Assembly: GCA_028281495.1 (NCBI GenBank) | Contig: JANQJU010000064.1 | Span: 372,001-436,000, forward strand | DNA: 64,000 nt | Direction of reading: 5' to 3' | Source of the DNA: SAR324 cluster bacterium | Lineage (GTDB): Bacteria; SAR324; NAC60-12 | In this document: in pieces, positions 9,188 through 18,290 of the stretch | How the letters are laid out: every line of letters begins with the position of its first letter | How positions within the stretch are numbered: position 1 is the first letter of the stretch | Position numbers and translations under genes: made by a program | Notes under the pieces: model-generated | Database searches by the model: none | Seen by the model: the letters and a program-made list of their open reading frames with translations, nothing else | Told to the model about the DNA's origin: nothing

Positions 9188-9703
9188 TCAATCCACAAAA
9201 TGGCCAAATTCGTCGCGTTGCGACAAAATCGGGTTTTTGATCGGCCACCACAAATCTAGCTTGGGATCATTCCAAGTATATGTGAATTGCCCCTGGGGGT
9301 TGTAGTAGGTGTTTTGTTTGTAGTGAAAAATGGCTTGCTCACTCATCACCACATGGCCATTGCCATATCGTGGGGGCACCAACACTTGATGACGGTTGGT
9401 ATCGGAAAGCACAAAGGATTGCCATTTACCGAAGTTTTCAGAATCAGTGTTGCAATTGACGACCATAAGGTAAAACTTACCGTATAAGCAGGAGATCAAT
9501 TTCCAAGTTTCCGCATCTCCATGAATCCCCCGTAACACGTGCCGTGTCGAAGTGGAAATGTCATCTTGGACGAATTTCACGTCGATTCCATACTCGTGAT
9601 ACAGTTGCTCGTTGTAGGTCTCTACATATTGCCCCCGATGATCTTCAAAAACATCCAATTTGATCAACAGAACGCCTTCCAATTTGGTTTTTAGTACTTC
9701 CAT
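9188..9703 (-). CDS. RmlC-like sugar 3,5-epimerase (cupin)
   Basis: 171 residues of the dTDP-4-dehydrorhamnose 3,5-epimerase fold. Visible blocks are EDHRGQYVE, the active-site LRGIHGD, KLISCLYGKFYLMVVN, PPRYGNGHVV and WNDPKLDLWWP. The GNGH form replaces the classic AHGF, as in a subgroup that acts on other 4-keto sugars. In Campylobacter heptose pathways such proteins epimerise GDP-4-keto-6-deoxy-heptose at C3/C5. With HddA, HddC and the GMD-like enzyme in the locus, that role is plausible but unproven. A GAGAGG site precedes the ATG. Confidence 0.85.
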   Translation of the reverse strand: MEVLKTKLEGVLLIKLDVFEDHRGQYVETYNEQLYHEYGIDVKFVQDDISTSTRHVLRGIHGDAETWKLISCLYGKFYLMVVNCNTDSENFGKWQSFVLSDTNRHQVLVPPRYGNGHVVMSEQAIFHYKQNTYYNPQGQFTYTWNDPKLDLWWPIKNPILSQRDEFGHFVD

Positions 9704-9778
9704 AATGGCCCTCTCTTTAAATTCGTAGTGCTGTCGGGAATTCTTGCAACTGGTTTGAGGCTGGGAAAGTTTTCCGGT

Positions 9779-10765
9779 TCAATCTTTGAAATAATTTTTC
9801 TTTTTCAAATACTCATCTTGATGCGTCAGGAACCAATTCCAGGTGGTTTCGAGTCCTTCACGTAAAGTCGTGGTGGGATGGTAGTCAATCCATTCTTGGG
9901 CACGTGAAATATCCATCACCCGACGTGGAAACCCCGAAGGTTTGCTGGGATCGAATTGGTAATTGAAGTCCAAGAATTCATGGAGCGTTTCAACCAACTC
10001 GTGGATGGAATATCCTTGTCCACTCCCCAGGTTCACAAAGCTGCCTCGCGTTCCATGATGGAGGGCTAAGATCGTGCCTTCAGCCACATCACGGCTGTAA
10101 GCAAAGTCGCGAATGGCGGAACCATCTCCCCATACCACCACGGGGTTTTCTTTGTTATGGATGCGGTGCATCAAGGTTGGAATCACCATGGCGTTTTCCG
10201 GATCAAAGTTATCGCCAGGACCATAAACGTTGCAGGGACGCACGACCGAAAAATTTTCCATCCCATATTGAATGCGATACGCTTCCACCTGCATTTCGGC
10301 CATGCGTTTGGCCCAACCGGGGAACATATCCATGGGGGGGCCTTCAGCATTTTCCGTTTCTTTGAAGACTTCTGCGCTGGAATACGCACCAATCGAACTG
10401 GTGTAGACCAATTTTTGGACCTTGTTGAGGCGGCTGGCTTCCAACATGTTGGTGTTGAACATCAAAAGCGGCACAAAGAAACTCGCTGGCTGATGCTTGG
10501 TTACCTGAATTGAACCTTTGATTCCGGCGACGTGAAACACGAAATCCATGTCGTGGGTGATTTCTTTGCAAAGATTGAAATCCGTCAGATCGCCATACAC
10601 GTGTTCAGCATTTTCATGAACTTGCACTTGGTCCAAGGAAACAATCCTCACATGGGCGCCTGCCTCACATAAAATTTGCACGATCGCTCTTCCGATCAAA
10701 CCGGTACCCCCGGTGATCACGACATTTTTCTTGTCAAAGGTTTTTAAGACGTCTTCTTTAATCAT
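9779..10765 (-). CDS. NAD-dependent epimerase/dehydratase family SDR
   Basis: A 328-residue extended SDR with GGTGLIG near residue 19, SSIGAYS, the block RPCNVYGPGDNFDPENA and WGDGSAIRDFAYSRDVA. These motifs resemble GDP-fucose-synthase-like and related nucleotide-sugar SDRs. At the catalytic position the sequence is FPGWAKRMAE: the Lys is present but the expected Tyr four residues before it is Pro. If alignment confirms this, the chemistry differs from classical SDRs. It lies between the RmlC-like gene and the broken oxygenase fragment. The substrate is unknown. Confidence 0.85.
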   Translation of the reverse strand: MIKEDVLKTFDKKNVVITGGTGLIGRAIVQILCEAGAHVRIVSLDQVQVHENAEHVYGDLTDFNLCKEITHDMDFVFHVAGIKGSIQVTKHQPASFFVPLLMFNTNMLEASRLNKVQKLVYTSSIGAYSSAEVFKETENAEGPPMDMFPGWAKRMAEMQVEAYRIQYGMENFSVVRPCNVYGPGDNFDPENAMVIPTLMHRIHNKENPVVVWGDGSAIRDFAYSRDVAEGTILALHHGTRGSFVNLGSGQGYSIHELVETLHEFLDFNYQFDPSKPSGFPRRVMDISRAQEWIDYHPTTTLREGLETTWNWFLTHQDEYLKKKNYFKD

Positions 10766-10831
10766 AGGTTACCTAACTCTGTGTTAATTGATTGGCGAGT
10801 TATACAGATTTGAAAATCAGTGGCGAGATGT

Positions 10832-11146
10832 TCAAGGCCATTTGCATGGATTGTATTCATGAAGCGGACGAAACGGCCAAAAAGTCAGAGCCAGCTTTTT
10901 GCTTTGGTGTGAGGGAGTCGTATTCCCGTTGTGCAATCTTGGCTCGGTCTTGGACGTTTCCTTGGTAGTGAAGAAATTAGGGATTACAGCATAACCATCG
11001 TGTTCAATAGATTGGAGGACCGATTTGTATTTTTTTTTCCAATCGGGAATCATGGATTGAAATTGAGGGTAGGAATGGCGTCTTTGGACCTGTGCCGATT
11101 CGAAGATCTTTTGAATTTTGGTTTCGTAGTCAAATTGATTTTGCAT
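10832..11146 (-). pseudogene. Truncated phytanoyl-CoA dioxygenase-like gene fragment
   Basis: The frame codes for 104 residues. The first ~66 look like the start of a PhyH-type Fe(II)/2-oxoglutarate oxygenase (LQSIEHDGYAVIPNFFTTKE is the characteristic first block). After this the sequence becomes low-quality, basic and unrelated. No His-x-Asp iron motif follows in any frame before the next gene. It keeps its own ATG and a GAGGTC site 6 nt after the radical SAM stop, so the 5' end of a former operon gene survives while the 3' part has been deleted. It is unlikely to be functional. Confidence 0.6.
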
Positions 11147-11152
11147 GAGACC

Positions 11153-12496
11153 TCAATAAATCATGCTCCGCTCACGGAGATAAGATTGAATTTCAATGAT
11201 ATTGTTGACGATTTCTTCACGTGAAAAGGCTCTTCCCCACCGATTCGTCTCTTCATATTCAAAGGGCAGCCCAAAAGTTTCTTCATCTTTGAAGCGATAC
11301 ACCAAATGAGCATGCTGTTCCCATTGTGTGTAGATCTTTCGGACTCCAAAATATTCGGGGTTTTTATAAATTGCCGAGCCTGGAACGGGGCAGAAACCGG
11401 AAACAGCCACATAATCGGGTTTTGTTTCTTCAATAAAGTTACGAGTGACTTCTACGATATTTGGGGGTTCGCCAGGGAGTCCTAAAATGAAGCACATTTT
11501 GACTTTGATTCCGAACTCTTGGCAAGCATCCACAAAGTCTCGAACTTGGGAGGTGTCTTGTTTTTTATCTATGATATCCATTACTTGCTGCGAAGCCGAT
11601 TCCACTCCAATAGCAAGCTCCACACAGCCACTCTCGCTTGCGAGCTTGAGAATTTCACGGGTCACCATTTTATCTTTATTAGCACCAACCTTGGTTTGTC
11701 CCCTCCATTTGATGTTGCCACGTCCCAAAGCCTCAAGGAATTTTTGAGCTAATTTGGGGGCCAATGGGATGGCAATTTCATCTCGCAAATTCAGGCCTTC
11801 GATATGGTATTCCCGCTTGAGGTACTCGATTTCTTCCTCAATCGAATCATTGGTTTTCATTTGGATGTAGCCCGGGACGTTGTAAACACAAAAGGCGCAC
11901 CGGAAACTGCAACCACGTTGCAACATAGCTGAGGTGCCTAGCAGGCTACCATGCTCTCCGAATAGGTCTCGATTGACGATCGCTCTCTCCGGCAAATAAT
12001 GCCTTCGCGCAAACGGATAGTCAGCATATTTACGCTGACGCCAGTCTTCTTTGTATGTCTTTTGCAGGCGGTTATGACGAATGTCATTGATGATGTTGAT
12101 CAAGGATTCATCACCGGGACCTAAGATGATGGCATCAAATTTTGAAGCACATTCATCGGAAAAATTGTCGACATGCGTCGCTCCGGCCACATGTTTGGAG
12201 TGAGGATAGGCTTCGCGCAGTTGAGACATGGTCCGTAAGACTTCAGGGTAGTCTGCGGTTTTCATGATCCAATAAAAGAACACGTCTTTTTCCGAAACAA
12301 ATTCCGCCAACCCGTCGATTTTCATGGAAGTATTCTCCAAACGGGTGTCACGCAAATCGATCACTTCGGCTCGAACTTCATTTTCCGAGAACCGAGCATC
12401 AATCAACGTCGCAAAGTACAACTCCCATAAAGGCTGCAACTTAAAAGGATCGGCAAAATAATGCCATGTGGGTACCACTACTCCGACTGAAAGCAT
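11153..12496 (-). CDS. B12-binding-type radical SAM protein
   Basis: 447 residues. The N-terminal ~150 residues resemble a cobalamin-binding Rossmann domain (VVVPTWHYFADP, later VAGATHVDNF and ILGPGDESL). The radical SAM domain follows with the 4Fe-4S motif CSFRCAFC near residues 193-200. Class B enzymes of this type catalyse methylations, ring contractions or other radical reactions on unactivated carbons. In a glycan operon, a C-methylation or sugar rearrangement is plausible. Its ATG overlaps the end of the glycosyltransferase region (the sequence ATGAGATG), so it is translationally coupled. Confidence 0.85.
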   Translation of the reverse strand: MLSVGVVVPTWHYFADPFKLQPLWELYFATLIDARFSENEVRAEVIDLRDTRLENTSMKIDGLAEFVSEKDVFFYWIMKTADYPEVLRTMSQLREAYPHSKHVAGATHVDNFSDECASKFDAIILGPGDESLINIINDIRHNRLQKTYKEDWRQRKYADYPFARRHYLPERAIVNRDLFGEHGSLLGTSAMLQRGCSFRCAFCVYNVPGYIQMKTNDSIEEEIEYLKREYHIEGLNLRDEIAIPLAPKLAQKFLEALGRGNIKWRGQTKVGANKDKMVTREILKLASESGCVELAIGVESASQQVMDIIDKKQDTSQVRDFVDACQEFGIKVKMCFILGLPGEPPNIVEVTRNFIEETKPDYVAVSGFCPVPGSAIYKNPEYFGVRKIYTQWEQHAHLVYRFKDEETFGLPFEYEETNRWGRAFSREEIVNNIIEIQSYLRERSMIY

Positions 12497-12497
12497 C

Positions 12498-13553
12498 TCA
12501 TTCTCCTGGTTTGTGGGTGGAGGGTTGTTGCAGTTGACGAACTAAATTTTCAGGAAACTTTTGAACAAAAATGAGCTTAGAGTCAACGTCTCTGGGTTCG
12601 ATTGTGAATGGAAAACATCCTGAATAAATCCACTCCAGGATTTTTTCTAAAATGGGGAGTGGGTGACGACGATCTAGTTTGGGGAGCAATTCGGGAAGCA
12701 TAGCTTCCGCTGGTGGATCTGGAATGTGTGGTGTTAGATTGGAGCCGCCTCCCATCTTTGCCATCATGGAAAAGAATTTGGTTGAGAATGGATTTCTCAA
12801 AGTTCGTAGATACCAAATCAATAAAAAGTTGAAGATTCGCATCCTAAATTTATCAATTGGGGACAAGGAATCTCTGAGGCAAGTGATGAGCTTTTCCCAT
12901 TTTTTATAAAACCAATCGTCATCTACTTGAGATGTTTGCCGATTGCGGGAATCGTGTATTTTGTCGGGATACTTAAACCGAATGTCAACTGCCGAAATTT
13001 GATTGTAAAACGCAACAATTCCTCCATTCATCAATACATGCAAAACCAGTGATTGATCCCAATAATGGTCCCGAAAATTCTCGTCCACGTATTCAACTAG
13101 GGAACAACGGAAGATCGAAACATGGGCCACAGAAATAAAAGGCAAAAGACATCCATGTGTTTTAAAGGGGTCCGCTCGATGGCTATGATACGTTTTTTGG
13201 CACGTCAATCCTAATTGCTGATTTTTATCTAAGATTTGGCAAGCTTGCCGGATCGGTTCGCCAAAAACCATCATGTGGTCGTGAATGGGAAGAATATAGT
13301 CACCACGAGCTGCTAAAAAACATGTCTTGTAAGCTTGCGTGGCTCCTTCTAGCTTAGCTTGCACCACCCGAACGGCATCCAAGCTGTTCAAAAATTCTAA
13401 CGTACCGTCCGTCGAACCCCCATCAGCGATGACGATCTCATAAGGGAAGCCGTCGAACTCTTTTAGAATCCGATTCAATGTCAATTTTAAGAATTGGATG
13501 CGGTTGTAGGTGCCACAACAAATACTCAATTTGATTTTATCATTGTCTGCCAT
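12498..13553 (-). CDS. Family 2 glycosyltransferase
   Basis: 351 residues. A GT2 GT-A domain starts with KLSICCGTYNRIQFLKL, followed by VIADGGSTDGTLEF and an acidic metal-binding PIHDHMM near residue 90. The C-terminal ~130 residues are helical and basic without a membrane anchor. Start: the frame begins at a TTG (13559), but the ATG at 13553 follows CAGGAAA and is preferred. It is cytoplasmic and probably adds one sugar of the locus glycan. The next gene starts 2 nt before its end region. Confidence 0.85.
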   Translation of the reverse strand: MADNDKIKLSICCGTYNRIQFLKLTLNRILKEFDGFPYEIVIADGGSTDGTLEFLNSLDAVRVVQAKLEGATQAYKTCFLAARGDYILPIHDHMMVFGEPIRQACQILDKNQQLGLTCQKTYHSHRADPFKTHGCLLPFISVAHVSIFRCSLVEYVDENFRDHYWDQSLVLHVLMNGGIVAFYNQISAVDIRFKYPDKIHDSRNRQTSQVDDDWFYKKWEKLITCLRDSLSPIDKFRMRIFNFLLIWYLRTLRNPFSTKFFSMMAKMGGGSNLTPHIPDPPAEAMLPELLPKLDRRHPLPILEKILEWIYSGCFPFTIEPRDVDSKLIFVQKFPENLVRQLQQPSTHKPGE

Positions 13554-13573
13554 AATCAATTTTTCCTGAATTC

Positions 13574-14560
13574 CTAGAAAGTCTTATTCGGTTGTTTAAA
13601 GGAAGCTCCCTGCGACTGTCGATACCAACCCATGACTTTAGCAATTCCGTCCTCAATAGAAGTCTTCGGTATGAATCGAAGCATTTGACGAGCTTTTGAC
13701 AAATTGAGTGTTTTTTTACGGACACTGGAGGGTTTGGAGGAGAGATGAACAATTTTAGCTTCTGAATACTGGCCTGCCTGTAAAATCATCTGAAGTAACT
13801 CGTTGACCGTATATTCTTGTCCATATCCGATGTTGAAAGCTTCAAATCCCTGTACCTTTTCTAATGCAAGAAAACAGGCCTCTACCACGTCACCTGCATA
13901 AATCAAATCTCTTGAATTTTCACCGGTCCCCCATACTTCAATCGGAGATTGGCATTCAACCACTCGTCGGATCAAAGCTGGCAACATATGGCAAGTCTTG
14001 AAGTTAAAATCTCCATATTCTCCGTAGATCGTAGTGGGGCGCAAAACAATCGTGTCTATGGATGAATGAAGCTTCTCTGCATACATCTGACATTGGGTTT
14101 CGATAAAGCGGGTCATCCATCCTAATCCAAAATGGATATCGGGAGGGTTGCCTTGCATCATTTGGGATTCAGCCAACGCTTCGTCAACCAAAGGGTAGGC
14201 TGTGGAACTGCTCAACCAAACGAGCTTTTTCACACCCGCGAAGTGCACGGCTTCCAAGAGCCGAACAGTCATGAACAAGTTATCGTTCACCGGTGTGACC
14301 GGGTTTTTGGCGAGAACAGGAGCGGTTAAGAGTTTTCCCGCCAACATAAACACGTAATCCACATCATCAACAATCCTCTGGCAATCCTCTGGGGTGCTCA
14401 AATTGGCATGCACATACGTGATGTTGTCTCCTTGGATATGAGGAGGGCGTTTGTGGTAGGTGGCCCGAATCTGGACATTCGGAACGTTGCGGAGGTGGAG
14501 CAACACATGCGACCCCATGAGTCCAGTCGCGCCCGCCACAAGATATTTGCCTGGTAACAT
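13574..14560 (-). CDS. NAD-dependent epimerase/dehydratase family SDR (paralogue of the SDR at 8206-9162)
   Basis: 328 residues. Nucleotide-binding motif GATGLMG near residue 10; SSSTAYP; RPTTIYGEYGDFNF; PIEVWGTGENSRDLIY. It shares many blocks with the SDR at 8206-9162, including EDCQRIV, DYVFM and the WM-x-RF motif. In the catalytic region it reads HFGLGWMTRFIE, so both the Tyr and the Lys of YxxxK seem replaced (Leu and Thr). It may be a binding or specialised SDR rather than a standard oxidoreductase. The gene lies between the O-methyltransferase and the GT2 gene. Confidence 0.8.
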   Translation of the reverse strand: MLPGKYLVAGATGLMGSHVLLHLRNVPNVQIRATYHKRPPHIQGDNITYVHANLSTPEDCQRIVDDVDYVFMLAGKLLTAPVLAKNPVTPVNDNLFMTVRLLEAVHFAGVKKLVWLSSSTAYPLVDEALAESQMMQGNPPDIHFGLGWMTRFIETQCQMYAEKLHSSIDTIVLRPTTIYGEYGDFNFKTCHMLPALIRRVVECQSPIEVWGTGENSRDLIYAGDVVEACFLALEKVQGFEAFNIGYGQEYTVNELLQMILQAGQYSEAKIVHLSSKPSSVRKKTLNLSKARQMLRFIPKTSIEDGIAKVMGWYRQSQGASFKQPNKTF

Positions 14561-14602
14561 GCGAACAAACCTTTCCGTTTCCTGAATTTCGATGGGCTTT
14601 TG

Positions 14603-15361
14603 TCACTCAACTACAAAATAAGAGACACGTGAGGTATAGCGGTAACGTTTGAGACGGACTTGATTCAGTCCAAACTCCTCCATGAGCGCCAACGTTTCGC
14701 CTGGAGAGTCAGGGTCATTCAATTCATCAAATCCCAAAACACTGCCTTTGACCAACCGAGGACGAATGGCCTGAAGACACTTCTTGGTGGGTTCGTAAAG
14801 ATCAAAGTCGAAGTACGCCAACGCGATGATACTTTCTGGTGCCTCTTTCAAATAACGATCGATTTGTTCGATAGCATCGCCCGCTCGTATTTCAGACTTT
14901 TTAATATGGGAAAGCGGGGCGTCTTGTTCATGGCATTCCAAGATACCCTGAAGAAAGGCTTCATAATTGTCTGAAACTGCCAAGCTGCCATTGGACATCA
15001 TTTCAGAAGAACCATCCTCTTGCGCAACGCCGGGGAAGCCGGAGAAGGTGTCAAATGCAATAATTTTTCGGTGCCGGTTGAAAGGCTCATAAATGCCTCG
15101 CAACGCCGAAAACAAAGCCGCATTTTGACCCCACCGGGTGCCGAATTCGATGATGACTCCTTGGACATCCACGATTTGGCGATACAGGAAATCCATGAAC
15201 AGAATCCGCGATAGGTTCTTGGAATTGAGGAACAGTCCTAAATTGGACAAGATCTCGCTATCCGGAATCGGGCAGTTTTTGAGCTGTTGAACCAATTGAG
15301 AACGAGTTTGGTTTTCATGATCATTGCTATAGTTCACTACTTGATATTCGTTCATCTTCAT
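14603..15361 (-). CDS. TylF/CmcI-like sugar O-methyltransferase
   Basis: About 252 residues from the ATG at 15361 (another ATG lies at 15355). The frame is open further upstream but would overlap the aldo/keto reductase. The SAM-binding region reads VQGVIIEFGTRWGQNAALFS, followed by IIAFDTFSGFPG and the metal-type motif ALAYFDFDLYEPT. These match TylF/macrocin-type metal-dependent O-methyltransferases of deoxysugars. A 37-nt gap follows the reductase. It probably methylates a hydroxyl of a sugar made by this operon. Confidence 0.85.
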   Translation of the reverse strand: MKMNEYQVVNYSNDHENQTRSQLVQQLKNCPIPDSEILSNLGLFLNSKNLSRILFMDFLYRQIVDVQGVIIEFGTRWGQNAALFSALRGIYEPFNRHRKIIAFDTFSGFPGVAQEDGSSEMMSNGSLAVSDNYEAFLQGILECHEQDAPLSHIKKSEIRAGDAIEQIDRYLKEAPESIIALAYFDFDLYEPTKKCLQAIRPRLVKGSVLGFDELNDPDSPGETLALMEEFGLNQVRLKRYRYTSRVSYFVVE

Positions 15362-15398
15362 TGCGAAATTCTCATTCAATAAGTTGGCAGGAGGAGCT

Positions 15399-16514
15399 TT
15401 AATCTTCGCGGAGATAGGCAGGAATTGGCTGTTGCCCTTCATGAGCAAGCACCCATGCCCAATAGCGACTTCTACCTTCCGCGAGATCGTACACATATGC
15501 AGAATCGGGGCTGGAAACGATGCGAATGGGTTTCAGTACCTCCCCATCACGGATTTCCTGAGCCAATTCTAGAGGGCTGGGAGATTGGCCAAATCGATTT
15601 TCAATAGCTTCCTCAGCCGAGCGATAAACGTTGGCTGATGGGTCTGCGGCAATACGAATTTGATCGGTGGGAACAAAATGACAACGTTGTTGAAACAACT
15701 GATCAATTGCTTGAGCGTCTTCGGAGTGGAGATCAAAGTCAGCGGCCTTGGCATTTGCTTCCAAATGGACCAAGTTGCCCGTGTTGGGAATAGCAACCAC
15801 TCCGGGGCGGCTCACCAACCATTGGAGCACTACTTGAGCCGAAGTCTTTTGATACTTATTTGCGATCGCTTCCAATGCTTTTCGTTTTTGCGAGCCATTT
15901 GTGATTTTCCCTTGAATGAGGGGGCTGTAAGCGACGGTAGCAATTCCTTCAGATTGGCAATAAGGAAGGAATTCCTCTTCAATGGAACGGTCGAATAGGT
16001 TGTATTCCACTTGGGCTGCAATAATGTCATGTCCAGATAGATAAGAGCGGATTGCCTTGAGTTGCCTCAAAGAGCAATTGCTCGCTCCAATATAACGGAC
16101 TTTGCCTTCTTGCACCAACCGTTCTAAGGCCCGCATCGTGTTTTCCAATGGGATCTTGGGATTGGGCCAGTGCATTTGATAAATATCCAAGTAGTCAGTC
16201 TTGAGACGAGTAAGGCTTTGCTCCGCCGACCGAAGCACGTCATCATATCCATTGTGCTCTGGAGAAAATTTTGTCGACACGATCACGCGGTCCCGTTGAG
16301 TGCTAATCACTTCACCGAGCAATACTTCTGCTTGTCCTTCACCATAAATTTCTGCGGTATCAATAAAATTCATACCAAGCTCCAAGCCACGGGTCAAAGT
16401 GGCCCGGTGCTGTTCAGTATACTTGGCTTGCTTGGCGTAAAAGCCTCCAATTCCCATGCCTTGACCGATGACAGGCAAAGCAAGCTTCGATGTCCCAAAC
16501 GCTTTATATTTCAT
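15399..16514 (-). CDS. Aldo/keto reductase with C-terminal ParB-like domain
   Basis: 371 residues. Residues 1 to ~275 are an aldo/keto reductase with a complete site: FIDTAEIYGEG (Asp and Tyr), VSTKFSP (Lys), MHWPNP (His) and a C-terminal NADPH-binding VVAIPNTGN. Residues from about 295 to 371 form a second domain: LELAQEIRDGEVLKPIRI followed by YVYDLAEGRSRYWAWVL. This reads like the ParB/sulfiredoxin fold N-domain (Pro-Ile core and a GR-x-RY-x-A motif). The fusion is unusual; such domains can bind nucleotides. The start overlaps the transketolase stop by 4 nt (ATGA). The sugar substrate is unknown. Confidence 0.85.
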   Translation of the reverse strand: MKYKAFGTSKLALPVIGQGMGIGGFYAKQAKYTEQHRATLTRGLELGMNFIDTAEIYGEGQAEVLLGEVISTQRDRVIVSTKFSPEHNGYDDVLRSAEQSLTRLKTDYLDIYQMHWPNPKIPLENTMRALERLVQEGKVRYIGASNCSLRQLKAIRSYLSGHDIIAAQVEYNLFDRSIEEEFLPYCQSEGIATVAYSPLIQGKITNGSQKRKALEAIANKYQKTSAQVVLQWLVSRPGVVAIPNTGNLVHLEANAKAADFDLHSEDAQAIDQLFQQRCHFVPTDQIRIAADPSANVYRSAEEAIENRFGQSPSPLELAQEIRDGEVLKPIRIVSSPDSAYVYDLAEGRSRYWAWVLAHEGQQPIPAYLRED

Positions 16515-17461
16515 TTCGAATTCTCTTGAGCAAAATTCAATATTTTAGACATGATTTGACCCTCTCCTAGCCCGAAGTGGGTCTGCATCCATTCCCGATC
16601 GGCATATTCGAAACAGGGCTTTTCAGGAAGGGCGATGCGCGAGAGCGGAATAAATTGGCGATGATCGCTTAATAAGGTGCTAACCATGCTCCCCATACCT
16701 CCGGCCTGCCAGTTTTCTTCTAGGGTGACAATCAGCGGTGCTCTCTCCAAATACGAAAGCAGCTTTTCTGCATTGATGGGTTTGAGGCGATACAAATCGA
16801 CGACCTGAAACTCCAGTTGATGCTGCAAGGATAACTTTTCAGCAATCGCCATTGCTCGCGGTACCATAATGCCAGTCGCAATAATAGTCCCTGCATTCCC
16901 ACTTTTTAATTGGGCAAGTCCGTCAGAAAAATCATGAGGCTGCATATAAAGCTGCGGTAACGTGCCTTTTTCAATCCGAATGTATTTCGGTCCAGGCTGA
17001 GAACAAGCAATGTCTGCAAAAGCACTGGTGTTGGTAGGGTCGGATGCATTGAAAATTTGGAGATTGGGCATCGAAGCCATTGCGGCAACGTCTTGCATCC
17101 CATGATGGGTTGGGCCGTCCACACTATACGTGAACCCAGCACCAACACCCACGATGTTCACCGAGAGATTCATCCCCGACACATCAATGGCAATCTGCTC
17201 AAAACAACGCAACGTAACAAAGTTGACGATACTGTAAACAAACACGGTTTTGCCACTTAAGGCCAGCCCTGCTGCAACGCTAATCATGTTTTGTTCAGAA
17301 ATCCCGACATTGAGATACTGTTGTGGAAAATCTTTTTTGAAGCGAACGAGGCTGAACGCGCCATGGTCTGCTGTCAAAAACAGAATATTCTTGTTTTGAG
17401 CAGCCAGATCATAGACTTGATCAAAAAAGGCATCCCGCATGTCGATATTAGAGGCAATCAC
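16511..17461 (-). CDS. Transketolase C-terminal subunit (pyrimidine-binding half)
   Basis: 316 residues with the transketolase Pyr and C-terminal domains. Motifs include LFLTADHGAFS, GISEQNMISVAAGLA (the conserved Glu that activates thiamin diphosphate), DGPTHHGMQD and VVTLEENWQAGGMGS. It pairs with the N-terminal subunit gene just upstream, which it overlaps by 14 nt. The start is a GTG at 17461, chosen because AGGAGA sits 6 nt before it; the next ATG (17440) lacks a site. Split transketolases occur in secondary metabolism and glycan loci, where they move two-carbon units onto unusual sugars. Confidence 0.9.
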   Translation of the reverse strand: MIASNIDMRDAFFDQVYDLAAQNKNILFLTADHGAFSLVRFKKDFPQQYLNVGISEQNMISVAAGLALSGKTVFVYSIVNFVTLRCFEQIAIDVSGMNLSVNIVGVGAGFTYSVDGPTHHGMQDVAAMASMPNLQIFNASDPTNTSAFADIACSQPGPKYIRIEKGTLPQLYMQPHDFSDGLAQLKSGNAGTIIATGIMVPRAMAIAEKLSLQHQLEFQVVDLYRLKPINAEKLLSYLERAPLIVTLEENWQAGGMGSMVSTLLSDHRQFIPLSRIALPEKPCFEYADREWMQTHFGLGEGQIMSKILNFAQENSK

Positions 17462-18290
17462 GTCCGTTCTCCTGTGAAGGTGCTAAGAGTTCTTTACGAG
17501 CTAGTTCCAATTTTTCTCCAGAGATGCCCCCATGATGCCAAGCTAGCTGACCTTCCATGAATGAGACCCCTTTCCCCTTGATGGTGTTGGCAATGATCGC
17601 TAACGGGCGATGGTCAGGTCGGTTTCGGAAATCACGCAAGCTGTCGAGAATTTCTGGAAAAACATGGCCATCGATTTCACGGACTTCCCATCCAAACGCC
17701 TTCCATTTAGCCGGTAAGGGATCGAGCCGATTGGCGTCCTCTGTAAAATCATTGACGATCTGTCGATTGCGATCAACGATTGCCGTCAAATTGGACAATC
17801 GATGGTGAGCAGCAAACAAGGCGGCTTCCCAAGTGGATCCTTCATAACATTCGCCATCTCCCAGCATCACAACCGTATGGTAATCCAGTTGATCCAAGCG
17901 GGCAGCTAAAGCCATTCCCGAACCAATACCTAAACCATGTCCCAAAGATCCGCTGTCGACTTCGACCCCAGGAATACGCCGATCTGGATGTTCTCCCAAA
18001 AGACCACCTTGATTCAATCGACTCAATTCGGAGGGATCGAAAAATCCTAAGTCTGCCAGCACTGCGTAGAGTGTCGATCCAACATGCCCCTTGCTTAAGA
18101 TGAATCGATCACGTTCCGGCCATTGAGGGTTTTGTGAATCAAACTTGAGAATGGGCTGATAAAACAATGCTACCAATAAATCCATGCATGACATTCCCCC
18201 ACCGATGTGTCCTTTTTTCGCTTGGGCAATGGCTTCGATTACATCCAAGCGAAGCTTCCTTGCCTTGGCTTCCAATTCGTTATTTTGCAT
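17448..18290 (-). CDS. Transketolase N-terminal subunit (ThDP-binding half)
   Basis: 280 residues with HIGGGMSCMDLLVALF, SKGHVGSTLYAVLADLGF and the ThDP/Mg motif GDGECYEGSTWEAALFA ending at Asn/Asp-Arg-Asn. It forms the pyrophosphate-binding half of a split transketolase with the 16511-17461 product. The ATG overlaps the upstream E1-beta stop by one base. A third of a normal 660-residue transketolase is replaced by this two-gene form. It would act in the cytoplasm on phosphorylated or nucleotide-linked ketoses. Confidence 0.9.
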   Translation of the reverse strand: MQNNELEAKARKLRLDVIEAIAQAKKGHIGGGMSCMDLLVALFYQPILKFDSQNPQWPERDRFILSKGHVGSTLYAVLADLGFFDPSELSRLNQGGLLGEHPDRRIPGVEVDSGSLGHGLGIGSGMALAARLDQLDYHTVVMLGDGECYEGSTWEAALFAAHHRLSNLTAIVDRNRQIVNDFTEDANRLDPLPAKWKAFGWEVREIDGHVFPEILDSLRDFRNRPDHRPLAIIANTIKGKGVSFMEGQLAWHHGGISGEKLELARKELLAPSQENGRDCL

